Assembly (NCBI RefSeq): GCF_000344685.1
Contig: NW_006920411.1
Span: 1,266,623 to 1,330,622 of the forward strand
Length of the DNA: 64,000 bases
Reading direction: 5' to 3'
Source: Gloeophyllum trabeum ATCC 11539
Taxonomy: Eukaryota; Basidiomycota; Agaricomycetes; Gloeophyllales; Gloeophyllaceae
The notes below the pieces were generated by a model. The model was not told the DNA's origin. It saw only the letters and a list, made by a program, of their open reading frames with translations, and made no database searches. The number at the start of each line of letters is the position of its first letter. Positions within the stretch are counted from its first letter, which is position 1. Shown piece after piece: positions 1 to 10,796 of this stretch. The position numbers and the translations under genes were made by a program.

Positions 1-949
1 CCAATCATTGTCGTAGTTGTTTGCTGGACGCGCGGGAGAGCTCATGATTGCGGGGGGCGGGTTATCGGCTGCAGGAGCTCGGGGCTGCGGATGGGCCTTC
101 ATGTGAAGCCGGTTGGTTTGTTTTGTTTGTATTACATAGCCGTCCGGATGTTGTGAGCATTTTGAGCAATAACAGGGAACTCTTTGCGTTCGCTATAGCT
201 CAATCAAAATGGTTGCAAAAAAAGGTAGAAAATAAGACACTGGTACTGACTCCCGGTCCAGCCATCTTTCATTACTAGCACTGTTCCCTGCCCGCTAAGA
301 TGGCATAAGATAACACTACCCGAACACGGGCACTAGTAGACGACTGCAATTGCAGCCGTTGGGAGGGACACAGGGACGAGCAGGAGGTGGAAGCACAGCA
401 GCTGCAGCTGAGTACATGCGCGTCGACGCGACGCGACTTGGACGCGTCAGCTTCACGTGCAGAAATCGTTAAGTCACAAGACGTATTCTAACATCCCGTA
501 AAATACGCAAGGTGAGTATTCTCAAATTGGCGTATTGTACGGGTATTCTGACAGTATTGTACAATACACTAGGAATACGCGCGGTGCACAATTTGGCGTT
601 TTGTGCGGTGAAGCATTCCCAACAAGCATTCGGAGCATCGCGACATATTCAGTGAAGCTCAAAGATGAATCGGGGTTTCAAGTCAAGTAGGAAAGGCTCC
701 AGCCGGAGGAGGACCAGCAGTCGGACGGCGTCCTCATATCTCATGAGTCATGATGCTATTTGGGGTCTTTCCTCGATGCATGCTTTATAGCAGTACAGTG
801 CAGTTTATTTGCTTCTAGAGTATCGTACAGGAGCGAAACTCGGACAGTCGAGCAGCAGATCCATGCTGGTTCTATGAGCAGCGATCAGCAGACGTACGCT
901 ATCGCGGCTTGCGTAGATTACCGTTGATCTGCGTTTCACGGGTTACATC
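1..949. other. intergenic region downstream of TIP41, no gene seen
   Basis: I see no convincing coding sequence here. Open frames are short, lack splice-consistent continuations and resemble no family I know. The only structure is the cluster of short inverted and direct repeats around 495-606, annotated separately. The last part is probably the 3' untranslated region of the TIP41 gene, which is transcribed leftwards and stops at 950. Confidence 0.5.
495..606. repeat. cluster of short inverted and direct repeats, possible MITE remnant
   Basis: CCCGTAAAATACGC at 495-508 is matched as an inverted copy with one mismatch at 530-543. GTATTGTACAATAC at 554-567 is a perfect 14-base palindrome. The segments at 523-540 and 589-606 are diverged direct copies of a CAAATTGGCGTATTGTAC-like word. 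Such packing suggests the remains of a small non-autonomous element or a structured non-coding segment. I cannot define clean ends or target-site duplications. Confidence 0.35.
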
Positions 950-2037
950 TCATGATTCGCTGAGTTTGATCACATCGACGTGCGTCCCGAGACCGCGCCA
1001 TTGTGTTCCTGCACCGGAGCCTTGCGAGACGTCCAAGGGCATCTCTGACAGCGTCTTGGCTATCCAAGTCGGATCTGTGAGAGGCATAAGGTCGTTCCTC
1101 TTGGGCAGAAGCTGTTGAGAAAATCCACATCAGTCCTTCCGTCTTGTGTAGGTATAAGACGGAAAAACAAACCCTCTTAACGCGATCATAGGGCGCCTCC
1201 CATCCGCTTGACTCTCTCAATATGGTTGGAGGCGAGGAGCTGAACGAGTGATAGAGTCGAGTATCGTAAGTGCGGAACAGCACACCATCAACCCGAAGCG
1301 TGAAACGAGACAGGATGAATACGCATGTCGGCATCACGCGCTACATCATGGACATTAGTCAATGTACCATGTATAGCGGCTGACGACTAGGGCACCTACT
1401 TACGATGCGCACAAGCAGGTTTGAAGAACCATTATCGTGCAGTTCATCCTCGAATAGAGGGATCTCCGCATAGAACAAGATGGGGTCTGGCCGCATGAGC
1501 TCTTGAATGGGAATGACGTGCGATTTGTTTTCCTTGTCCGCTTCAATCCAAGATGCGGATGCCTCAGGACCACCAGCCTGCCCTGCGTATGTGGTGGTGT
1601 ATGTCCAGTCATACGGCTTCGTGGGCGAGGTCTCGGGCATGGGGAGTTCAGACGAAGGGCCTGTGCTGCTCCAGATGTCAATGGAACCAATAATCCACCG
1701 CGAGTCTTACACACCGACTCTTGAGCCACGCATCAGCGTAACCAACCTTGACGCCGCCGTCCCCTTCACCAAGTTCCCCGTTCTTCACAGCCCTGAGTGC
1801 ATCCTGCGTGTTGAAGGAGTACTTCCAGCCTGATGGGCGATGCACCAGCTCGAGCGAGTTGCGGCTGAAGGTCATCTCTGGCAAAGGGAAGCCCACGGAG
1901 GCCTGGAGGGCGTCGGCATCGGCAGCACTTGCGATCGGGTTAGTCGTCGCCGTAATCACCCAACCATTCACTTCAATAGTCCGAGAATTGGGACTTTCCA
2001 ATAGCTTGTGCTCAGGGACCTGTACTTGGGTGGCCAT
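950..2037 (-). CDS. TIP41: TIP41-like TOR signalling / PP2A regulator
   Basis: Predicted exons (minus strand): 2037-1715, 1665-1404, 1340-1173, 1111-950; 304 residues, about the size of family members. The TIP41 signature is clear: an N-terminal NGWVI strand, the PYDWTYTTTY block, then DPILFYAEIPLFEDELHDNG and, across the third junction, the RVMPTC...RFTLRVDGVLFR block, ending near DLMPLTDP. In yeast Tip41 acts with Tap42 downstream of TORC1 and controls PP2A-type phosphatases; in animals TIPRL binds PP2A catalytic subunits. I start at the ATG of MATQVQVPEH because it lies just before the conserved region; an in-frame ATG further upstream would run into the divergent neighbour. All junctions keep phase (GT-AG). 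It is head-to-head with the dynein gene. The assignment is firm; the last exon is the least conserved part. Confidence 0.93.
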
Positions 2038-2146
2038 GGTGGTTGAGCCAGAGCAAGAGCGCGTAGACCGGAGTTCGAATTCGGAGCTGCTAAACGCGTC
2101 GCTTGATGCTTTCATTTACAGTTCAGACGCGTCTCGGTCGCAAGAG
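2038..2146. promoter_or_regulatory. shared divergent promoter, TIP41 / dynein light intermediate chain
   Basis: Only 109 bases separate the two start codons, so both genes must draw their core promoter and 5' leaders from this segment, or overlap each other's 5' exon. No TATA box is visible in it, which fits two broadly expressed genes. Co-regulation is an inference from geometry alone. Confidence 0.5.
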
Positions 2147-4051
2147 ATGGAGGTTTCACGCTCGTCCACGCCAGAGGCACCTCCGCAAGACTTATGGTCG
2201 TCCATTCTCGACTCCGTCTCCTCGACACGGGCGATACCATCGAAACAAGTGCTTCTGCTAGGCCAGCCGTCATCGGGAAAGTCGACATTAGCCTCTGCGC
2301 TGCTGCAGAAATCCGTCGAGGCTGAAGACGGGAAAGAGGAATTACGCTCAGACTTCGCACTGGGTTATGACTGGGCTGACATTAGAGATGATGCAGATGA
2401 AGGTCCGCGGTTTTTTCCCTGGGTCTATGGTGTGATCTGAATGTCGGACACGTTTAGATACCCTCGCCAGGCTGTCTGTATACACAGTTCCATCGGCCGC
2501 TACCTCGTATACAGCCCTCCTCCCTCATTTCTTACCATCTCGGACATCCCTACCCCATACTTTAGTCATGATCGCTCTCGACTGGACGAAACCGTGGACT
2601 TTCGTAGAGGAGTTAGAAACGTGGTTATGCTGGGTTGAGAAATGGGCAAAGGGGGACGGTTCACGTGAACTAGAAATAACACGAGAAGAGAATCGGGAAC
2701 GGTGTAAGTAAAATCATTGGTTTGATCGTATTGTCACTGAAGCTGCCACCTCTCAGTACAATTCCTCCTGCAGCACTATGCCGAACCCTCCGCTGATCCT
2801 CTGCCGCCGACAACCAACCTATCAAATACGATCCTACCATTAGGGCCGGGGACATTGACTCACAATTCAGCCGGAGTGCCGATCATAGTGACTTGTACGA
2901 AGGCCGATCTAATCGACGACAACTCGGAGCTAGGGGGTGGTGCCTCGGGAATGGGTGTTATGGTCAAAGGGAAGGGCGGTGAGTGGGAAGAGCGGACAGA
3001 TGGTGTGATGCAAGTACTCCGCACGATATGTCTGAAATGTACGTCTTGCAACTTTCGACGACCGAATGATAATCCTGAAGTTGTCTCGCCAGACGGCGCC
3101 GCCCTGTTCTATACCACCCCCCTCCCAGCTACACTTCAAGTCCTCCGGCAGTACACATTACACATGTTATTTACGCCTCCAGCGCCGTCTCCAGGCATGT
3201 CAACCGGCACAGAGGCCCCCGCACCCATACGAAATCCTTTCCCCTTCCAACACAAACCTAATGCTTTGGATCGTGATCGCATAATTGTCCCAGCAGGGTG
3301 GGATAGCTGGGGCAAGATTGCTGTGCTAAGGGAGGGCTTTGATGCTAAGCTATGGGGTGAAGCCTGGGAGAACGACATTGAAACGGCTGAAGGGGGGATG
3401 CCAGAGGATCCCTCTGCCCAGAAGCTGTACAGGACCCTGGTACCGGATAACAGCACGAAAGTGAGTCGACCGTGACTTACGCTGTGCATAAGTTATTCAC
3501 TTTCTCTATAGCCCCCACCGCTCCCTCCCCTCAATATGCCCACGCCTGAACAGGTTTTCCTGGCGAAGCATTACGACGAGAACGCGAAGAAACCGGACCG
3601 CGATCCTCGCGGTGCATTCCGCAATCCAGCCGAAGCCTCAACAGCGGCTGGTATCGTTGGTCCTCTGGGAAGCAGCAGCTTCAACTTGCCGAATGTGGAA
3701 CGTGCCCTCACGGATATGGAAACCGGCAGCGGTGCAGTGGCAACTCAGGCTGGAGGAGAGGTTCCTCGAAAGATATCCAGAGCTTCCAGTCGGCCCACAG
3801 CCACTCTCGCCACTGGTGGCACGGGCGCCCCGCACGGGCTCGGACGTTCGACGTCGGGGTCGCCAGCTAATGTAGGATCGCCCAGTCCTACTGGTCAAAC
3901 ACAGCACGAGGTACTCCAGAACTTCTTCCAGAGTCTTCTGAGCAGCAAAGACCGCCCTGGCGCCGCTGCCGCTGCCTCACGAACTTCGACCGCCAAACCG
4001 GCTAACGGTACTAGCCCTGGAGCTGAGACTGAAGAGCCCGCACCACAGTAG
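2147..4051 (+). CDS. cytoplasmic dynein light intermediate chain
   Basis: Predicted exons: 2147-2402, 2458-2703, 2757-3038, 3093-3460, 3512-4051; 563 residues. The N-terminal Ras-like fold shows a P-loop GQPSSGKST and the LWSSILDSVS lead-in typical of the family, then DTLARLSVYTVPS, the IALDWTKPWTF block and VTCTKADL (the NKxD-like strand). The hallmark VLREGFDAKLWGEAWEND sits near the end of this domain. The C-terminal adaptor-binding part carries TPEQVFLAKHYDENAKKPDR and a short amphipathic LQNFFQSLLSS helix, known in the family to contact cargo adaptors. The protein joins the dynein heavy chain to adaptors for minus-end microtubule transport of nuclei and endosomes in hyphae. The first donor (GTCCGC) is weak but restores an exact family match. 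The tail between 3700 and 3900 is low-complexity Ser/Gly/Thr. Confidence 0.95.
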
Positions 4052-4153
4052 TATACACTCCTTTCAATCTCTCGTTTGTGGGCTATACTACTCATACCCT
4101 ATAGGAGTGTATCGTATCTATAATGTCAGCTTTTGTGGATCTCGCTGCATGCA

Positions 4154-5717
4154 ATGCTATCTTCGGAGGATAATCAGCCACACTTCATGTTTGGCCCTGT
4201 TTACCCGTTGCTGCCACCATGGCTTGACCACAGCCGCCCACAGTGCGAGTTGCAAGTTACCGCCATTGTGCTCAGTCTCACGGCGGATCCGTGTGTTTGT
4301 GCGCTCCCTGAGCCCCGTACCGGTCCCCAGGAGATATGGGAAAGTGGTGAGTCTCACACTAGTATCATGCTTACGAGGGCGACTCTGATTCTCCCGCCAC
4401 CAGGACTTCTGAATATCACGATGATGTCCTTCGCTCGAAGGTCAAACGCTTGGTGTGCGTCTCTTCAGATATTGGATGCAAGTCGTGTTACTCAGACAAC
4501 TCGTTCGAACAGGCAGGGTGCTATCCAAAGGTCGAAGCTGGAGGAGGGACAGCCGACGATAAGCTACGAGACATTCGTACAGGATCTCGACGAGGGTGAT
4601 TCCTTCACAGCGTCAATGATCGAAACCATGGTCAAAGTGCGTGTTGTGTGTTGCTCTTTGGAGATTAGCGTCGTTGACCATCCCTGAGTAGGAACTAGCG
4701 GATAGGCGAGCGAGGACGAAAGAAGCTGACCGTCGAATGATATGTGATTCCACGTCAAAAGCGCTCAGGACGCTGGCTAGCACCACGCCTATTCATCGAT
4801 CTCGGACCATCCCTCGCTATTCGTCTCGGAGAAGTATCAATCTCACTGAGTATCTGGCGCTACCACCAGATCATATGACCATGGACGACGAAGACCAGAA
4901 CGATGATTTCGCTCCCATGCAAAATAGGCCCTCGCCACCGGGAGGTCTTAGGGAACTTTACGATGCTTATTGGGACTGGGGTGCACGCCGCCTTTCTCGG
5001 TCGCAAACTGGCTCGGCGAGTGGAGAGCAGCAAACTGGCGAACCGGTGGAAAATAACGCGGCGGATGAGCATTCCCCTGGAGAAGAGTCGTTCTCTACGT
5101 GGCTGCCTCCTCCACCGGAAATGTTGCGTAGTCCTCCACCTTTCTTATCTCGCCAAGGCCCCATTCGCCGGCCGACTCATTCACGAAGGTTGGATTTCAA
5201 TGACTTCACCTCACGTCGTCGTTTAGAGTTGAGACGGGCTGCGGCGGGCAGTTCTACTTCTGCTGCAGATGATGCGCCCGGTGCACACGTGCCGACCCCC
5301 GTCATCCCCTCTCAGGGCCTGCCGCTTCCCCGCTCAGATTCGACGCCAACACGTCGATTAGAGGTCCATCTACCGTCATGGCGACATGTAGCAGCCGATG
5401 AACCTGCTCCCAGTTCTACGCTGACCGAGGAACCAGCTACGATTTCAGACAATACACATACATCGGATCGGTTTCTCTCACCCGTCTCTTCCTTGATAGC
5501 AGCCTCTCACACGCTCGACCGTCGCCCGCAAAGTCCTCCCACAGAAGCTTCGTCAAGGAATGCTGAGCACCGGCACAGATGGGAGATTTCTCGCGCCGTT
5601 GCACCTCGCCTGCGACGTGGCGGAGTCCGTGCACCGGAGTCTTTGTTGACTACCACTATGCGCTCTGTACATGCGGTTCCGTTCGACGGTACTCGCTCCA
5701 GGTCAGAATCACCATAG
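4154..5717 (+). CDS. unknown Ser/Pro/Arg-rich protein
   Basis: I do not recognise this protein. Best model: exons 4154-4346, 4404-4636, 4692-5717 (483 residues), phase-consistent at each junction; an in-frame ATG at 4133 would add 7 residues. The middle part, with SYETFVQDLDEGDSF followed by a charged helix (ELADRRARTKEADRR) that spans the second intron, looks genuinely coding. The last 330 residues are disordered, rich in Ser, Pro, Arg and Thr, with RR-L-E/RR-L-D repeats (RRLDFNDF, RRLELRRA, RRLEVHLP). There is no signal peptide or membrane segment. The segment 4404-4490 is open in two frames and could hide a further short intron (for example 4452-4494), so the N-terminal third is uncertain. 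It lies 102 bases after the dynein gene and in the same orientation. Confidence 0.55.
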
Positions 5718-5953
5718 AAGGCGGCATGGAGTTGGTTACTGCGGTTATGTAATATGTTGTACTTCTGTATTATGCTTATAGGGCACATGCGAATTCGAAG
5801 GACATCTGCTGTGGCCTGTGGGGCATTTGTAAACGGTCGACCTTACTTGAAACGTGAACGTGCTCTGCCAGCGGAAGCGTGTAGTCGACGTCTGAATCAG
5901 GTTCTAGCAATCGTGTTCGTCTCCGCGTTAATGTCGGTGCACTGGGTGTAACC

Positions 5954-7142
5954 ATGATCAAAAAGCGAAGCAGACCCCAGCCTCAGCTACGGGAGCGGTC
6001 CGTAGATATCGAAGAGGATAGCGTTCCTCAGCCAGAAGAGCAGGAAGGAGAAGAGAAGCTCGGGTGAGTGGCTGAACCTATCAAGTTGTCTGCCCCATGG
6101 TTTAACAACTCAGCCTCGAGGATCTCATAGAACTCCGCAAGCTAAGACGAGCTAGGGAAGGTATCGATGTCACTAAGCTCAACAAAGGCGAGGTCAAGAA
6201 GAAAAAGAAGAGACCCCTTGAAGAAGAGGAAGAGCGGGGCGGCCTCAGGGCAGGAGTAGGAGGGTCGGGAGCTAAAGATGCAGCAGAGGAGGACGAGTAA
6301 GATGCTCGTCTATCCCTTCAAACCCAATCTCATGCAAAGTTAGGGAGGAAGACAAGGCTTTGAAAGCTCGAAAGGCTGTCAGATCTAACAATTTCACTCA
6401 ACAGACTAATGTCTTGGATGCAGACAAACATATGTGAGTCTTGTCACATAGCTGGACAAGCTAAGGATTGAGGCCGTCGCAGGATGGCTTATATAGAGGA
6501 GAACATGAAACTTCGATATGGGAAACCGGACGAGGAGGATAATAAAGACCAAGGACCGGCAGACCCTTATGCTGAACTTTTCCGCCTATCCGAACGCTAT
6601 AAGCTGGACAAGAAGGCAGCGGAAGAAGGTAGCGTCACTAGTAGTGTCGCTATGTTGACAGCAATTCCCGAGGTGGATCTAGGAATGGAGTAAGTCATAT
6701 GGTTATATCGAATGGCTCTTGCTAACGGGCAAGTTTCGCACCGTAGTGTACGATTAAAGAACATCGAGGAGACGGAAAAGTTGAAGAGGGTAGTTGCTGA
6801 GCAGAGGAAAGAACGGAAACCCGACACTAATAATGATGAGGAACATTTGGCTGCTGCACGATGTAGGAGTTTGTGCTATCCTCGTCACTTCGGCTCAGAC
6901 TCATGGCGAGATCAGTTTTCCGCCCTAATTACAGGCCTAAGTCTGACGCCGACATCATGCGGGACGCTAAGATGGAAGCGATGGGGCTCCCGCCGCAGGA
7001 GGAGCACTCTCGGTCCCATAGCTCGCGGCCACAGATGGCGACCGACGAACTGGTGAGTCACTGCAGCTTGTCGTCGCAGGCAAACGTCTGATGCCTTTCG
7101 ATTAAGGTCATGGAGCGTTTCAAGAAAAGGATGCGGAAATAA
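5954..7142 (+). CDS. Hep59 / C9orf78 / Tls1-like splicing factor
   Basis: Predicted exons: 5954-6063, 6114-6296, 6344-6433, 6483-6689, 6747-6862, 6916-7052, 7107-7142; 292 residues, the usual size. The Pfam Hep_59 family signature NNFTQQTNVLDADKHMMAYIE is present across the third and fourth exons, preceded by LEDLIELRKLRRAREGID and a Lys/Glu-rich stretch. The C-terminus is basic (RFKKRMRK). Human C9orf78 associates with the spliceosome, and fission yeast Tls1 promotes splicing of shelterin and other transcripts; a nuclear splicing role is inferred here by homology. The whole protein is highly charged and probably helical or disordered. It converges on the sedolisin gene with 106 bases between stop codons. 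Seven small exons all close in frame. Confidence 0.9.
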
Positions 7143-7248
7143 CACATTGAGATCTTTTGATCCATCACTTTACTATCCTACATGCGTATTTCATCCGCAT
7201 ATCTACTCGAGTTATTGGCCGTAAGAGCGTCGAGGGTAATAGGCTCGC

Positions 7249-9716
7249 TTAAGAGAGGACAATGTCCTTTAACAGCCCGAAGTTGGGAGTGCCCAGGCCG
7301 GTGACTGCAATGGTTATCGTTAGCCAGCCCGACTTCTCGCAGTTCAACAACTTGCCTGGATCCCATCCAACCGTAGCCTACCCATCATCAAAATGATCAT
7401 TAACGATTATTTGACAATATCAGCGAGTTACGCGCGAATACTCACGTTGAAGCCTTCCGTACCGCAACCGGGGTTGTTGCCGGCAGTAATGTCTGTCAAC
7501 CCAGCGACTCCTCTGCTATATAAGAAAGGGTTCAAGAAGCCCAGTGGGGGCCGTCCCGCGGATATCAATGCGTCATTGAGAAGTGAGACGAAGCCAGTAA
7601 ACGTGGGGGACGAGGCCGAAGTGCCTCCAACATAAATTGGCTCGCCTGCATTCCACACGAGGAAGTAGTTTGCTTGCGCGGAGACATCCGGGATAGCCTA
7701 GAAATCAGTGATAAGTGAAGAGGTACAGGCAACATCGAGGGTACTAACCCGGCCGTAACTGCCGCAGTCATAATCAGGGAGCAGACGAGTAACTGAATAT
7801 AAATGTCCTTACGGATTATAGAGACCTTGGTAGGTGCCAGGGGCAAGTTTGGCCAAGTAACTGGCCACAGCTGCTGTCTGGTACGAGGGCTGGGCGAACT
7901 GAAAGGCGAGGGGCTATTAGGACTTGGGCAGTTTGACGTTCATGACGCTCACGTAAATGCTAAATCCTCCACCAGAGAAGAATACCGCGACCTCCGGAAC
8001 ATAGGTTGTGCCACCAACAGCTGTGACGCTAGAAATAACCGTGAGTTCGCGAACCCCTCAGGCTGACATATGGCAATTGCGACATACTATGGGCAGCTCG
8101 CTGGGAATCCAGGAATAAAACGAGTCACGTTGCGGCCATCGTTAGTATAGCATGTCTGAGTGGCAGGGTCGGGGTCCCCATCCCCAACTCCGCCGTCTCC
8201 GGAAGAGAACATTAAAGATACACCTCGAGCACCTAAACCGTCGTGTGAGTATATCGGACGGATGACAAAGATCGTGGGCTCATTGCCTACCTAGTTGGGC
8301 AAAACTAGCACATACACGTTGAGCGTAGCTCTCAGGTACTATATAGAACTCGTCAGCAGGCCCGACGACCGCGTGGGTTGGACTACAGTACCCGTCTGCT
8401 CATCGCTGCAGGCAATCGAGGCTTAGATGGCGATAGAATCACGCATGGGCAGGACTTACTCTCCGTAACTGGTAGATATCGTCTGAGGTGGATTGGGCAC
8501 ACCAAGGATATAGTCAAGCCACTAGGAATGCGGAGGGTAAGGTGACGATCCAGATGTATACGCCATAATAAAGCACACCTCGGCGTAAGGCTCATTAGTA
8601 TCGGTTGGAGTATCCATGTCCGGTATGAAAGGTGGGCTTCCCCCAGTGGAGTAGAAATAGCTAGGGGTTGGATAGGTCAAGCCGAAGGCGAATTCGACAT
8701 CAAGGTCAGCTTCGATCCCTGCAGCAGAGAGAGTCTGGTTATTCTGTCCTCCTTTCGTAGCAAACAAAAAATTAGTGTGGCATTGGAGACTACGTATGAG
8801 CAGAAGACGCTATACCATTGATGAGCGTAACCTTGAAGGTGGAATTGACGGCGTCGGGACGCTGCTGAGCATAAAACGATTGCAGGTCCATGAAGTTCGC
8901 GTATTGTTCAAGGTAACCCGTGATTCCAATCGTATTCCCGTTCGTGGCGGAGGAATTGTACCCAGTCGCATTGTACAGCTCCTTGAGGCAGGTTATCGTG
9001 ATAGTGGAATTGCAACTGGCATCGACAACGGTGCCCGAGGCGCTACGGATGGAAGCGGCACCCGAGTCCGAAGCCTGCTGATTGCTGGAGGTCAACCTAT
9101 ACGTGGTCTTCATGCCTCTGAACCGAGAAAAGATCGTCGTCGGCTGAACTAGCTCCACATGACCGTGGACATCCTCGGGCAGGCCGTAGTGGGTGGTCCT
9201 GACGATAGTATCGCCGGACTCCGTGTGTTGCCAAACGTGATATGTCTAACGAACATGGATTATTGTGAGGCGGCAGTAGCTGACGAATATACCCACCGTA
9301 TCGAGCATCTTCTCTGCAAGACTCACTGGCACCTTGACCTTGACCCAATCCTTTGCGGAAGATCGGGAGAGCTCGCTCTGCTGAATGCCAAGGGAGGCGA
9401 GCCATTCATCCACGACATTGATGCTTTCCGAATGAGGGGCCACGAGCTCCTCTACCTGCTCCTTGGATAGATGCTGTCCATAGCGAGCATGATCCGGATC
9501 ACTAACTTCATACAGCGCCTGCTCGAGCTGAGTGAAGTTAGGCTGTAGCAATGCGATCCGCAGATGGATGATGTGGTCAGGAGGAGCGGGTGCTAGCTTC
9601 ACCCAGCCTCGGGGAGGCTCGATCTGCTCCTTGACCTTATGAGTGCAGCCTTGAGGCGCAGCAACGGTGACCGACACAGCGTAGAGCACGACGGAGAGCC
9701 AGACGAACACTTTCAT
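7249..9716 (-). CDS. secreted sedolisin (S53) tripeptidyl-peptidase-like protease
   Basis: Exons (minus): 9716-9297, 9245-8816, 8751-8579, 8521-8460, 8405-8392, 8338-8291, 8232-8088, 8028-7953, 7898-7813, 7758-7749, 7697-7446, 7377-7356, 7304-7249; 597 residues. Residues 1-19 form a signal peptide. A pro-kumamolisin domain follows ([31 protein letters not shown]), then the catalytic domain. Catalytic residues can be seen: Glu297 and Asp301 in GIEADLD, oxyanion Asp395 in SSGDGGVG, Ser515 in GGTSASSP. The calcium site is formed by [10 protein letters not shown] and [13 protein letters not shown] near the C-terminus. Family members are acid proteases that release tripeptides from secreted protein substrates. 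Several NxS/T sites suggest glycosylation. Odd points: two microexons of 10 and 14 bases and one GC-AG intron (7355-7305), all needed for the family match. A TATA box lies upstream. Confidence 0.94.
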
Positions 9717-10796
9717 GACGACGCCGTCCCAGTGTCAAGGGGCCGCTGTAGTCATAGAAGACATCCACAGTGGTTTATATAGTCTGAGCATAAATCTATC
9801 AATATAACGGTTCTTCTTTGAACGACCATTGTCATCATCAGGCCGGCGACAACACTTCTGGAGACTTCCTTCACAGGAATTCCTTCCATGTGCATGCCGC
9901 CGGCCAAATGAGAATGCAGTGCATGCGGTCGATCGTAATGCTTACGGGGAGTAGAAGCGCTAGGTTATGTTTGGTGTCAGTCATTTTGTCCTTTTGTACG
10001 TCTCCGGCACCGAGGTTTTACCAGCTGAGTCGCAAGTAAGCCCCGCCTGAGACGAAGCTTGATTCGGGATTCTCTGGCCTTTTGACGGAGAGCAGCAGCG
10101 GCAGGACTATCGTATCACGGACCTTAGCAGCGATTGTGGGCATCTTCGCTGCGAACCAGGACAGATCGGCGGTCTGAGCGTGTTCGCTGTGCAGGGAGCT
10201 GAAACATGTATGATGCCCCGAAGGTTTGACGTGCTCAAGCCAGCAGGCCAAGTTAAGAGCAAGCACATGCTTCACGGACGACCTCGAAGAATTCGCGAAG
10301 AAGTTTCTTTGCCAGGTAACTCGCATTCCAGAGGCTTCGAACAATGGTAAATGCCCAGGGAACCCAGTATGCGTATCTCTCCGTATATGCGCTTCCAAGT
10401 GGAGAGCGAGGACTCAGTCTATTGCCACCAGATGTGTGACAGATTAGCTGTCTCCAGGGAACTACGGCAGTGCTTGCACAGAGTTCAAAGAGCTAACAAC
10501 ATAATGGCACCTAAGTAAGGAGGTCCGGACAGATGTCTGATCGGAGCGAGTATTCCATACGGCTCTTCGACGGGACCAGGTAGGTAGACAAACAAGCACT
10601 CAGAATATTTGGCACATTGTTGGGGGAAACCTTCCCATAAACAGAGTACGTCGGCGAAGAGCAAGTTGTCAGCTCAGTGTAATGGGACTAGCAGACGTCT
10701 GAGGGAGCAGTGGCAGGTGTTTGAGGCCAAGTACATCCGTATTTGGCGTTGTTGTCACCCATAATTTCTTACCTTCGACCAGAGCATACCGCTAAA
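9717..10796. other. divergent intergenic region, sedolisin / eIF3m
   Basis: This 1,080-base gap holds the upstream regions of both genes. Apart from the TATA box I find no gene: a 126-residue open frame on the minus strand at 10018-10398 has no recognisable motif, no neighbouring exons and unremarkable composition. No tRNA-like fold or tandem repeat was noticed. Confidence 0.5.
9774..9781 (-). promoter_or_regulatory. TATA box of the sedolisin gene
   Basis: On the minus strand the sequence reads TATATAAA, 57 bases upstream of the sedolisin start codon, a good distance for a fungal TATA element. Housekeeping genes in this window lack one; regulated secretion genes commonly have one. Confidence 0.55.

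Noticed and set aside
10018..10398. 126-codon open frame on the minus strand between sedolisin and eIF3m
   Set aside because: No motif, no neighbouring exons and ordinary composition for an intergenic open frame in GC-rich DNA.
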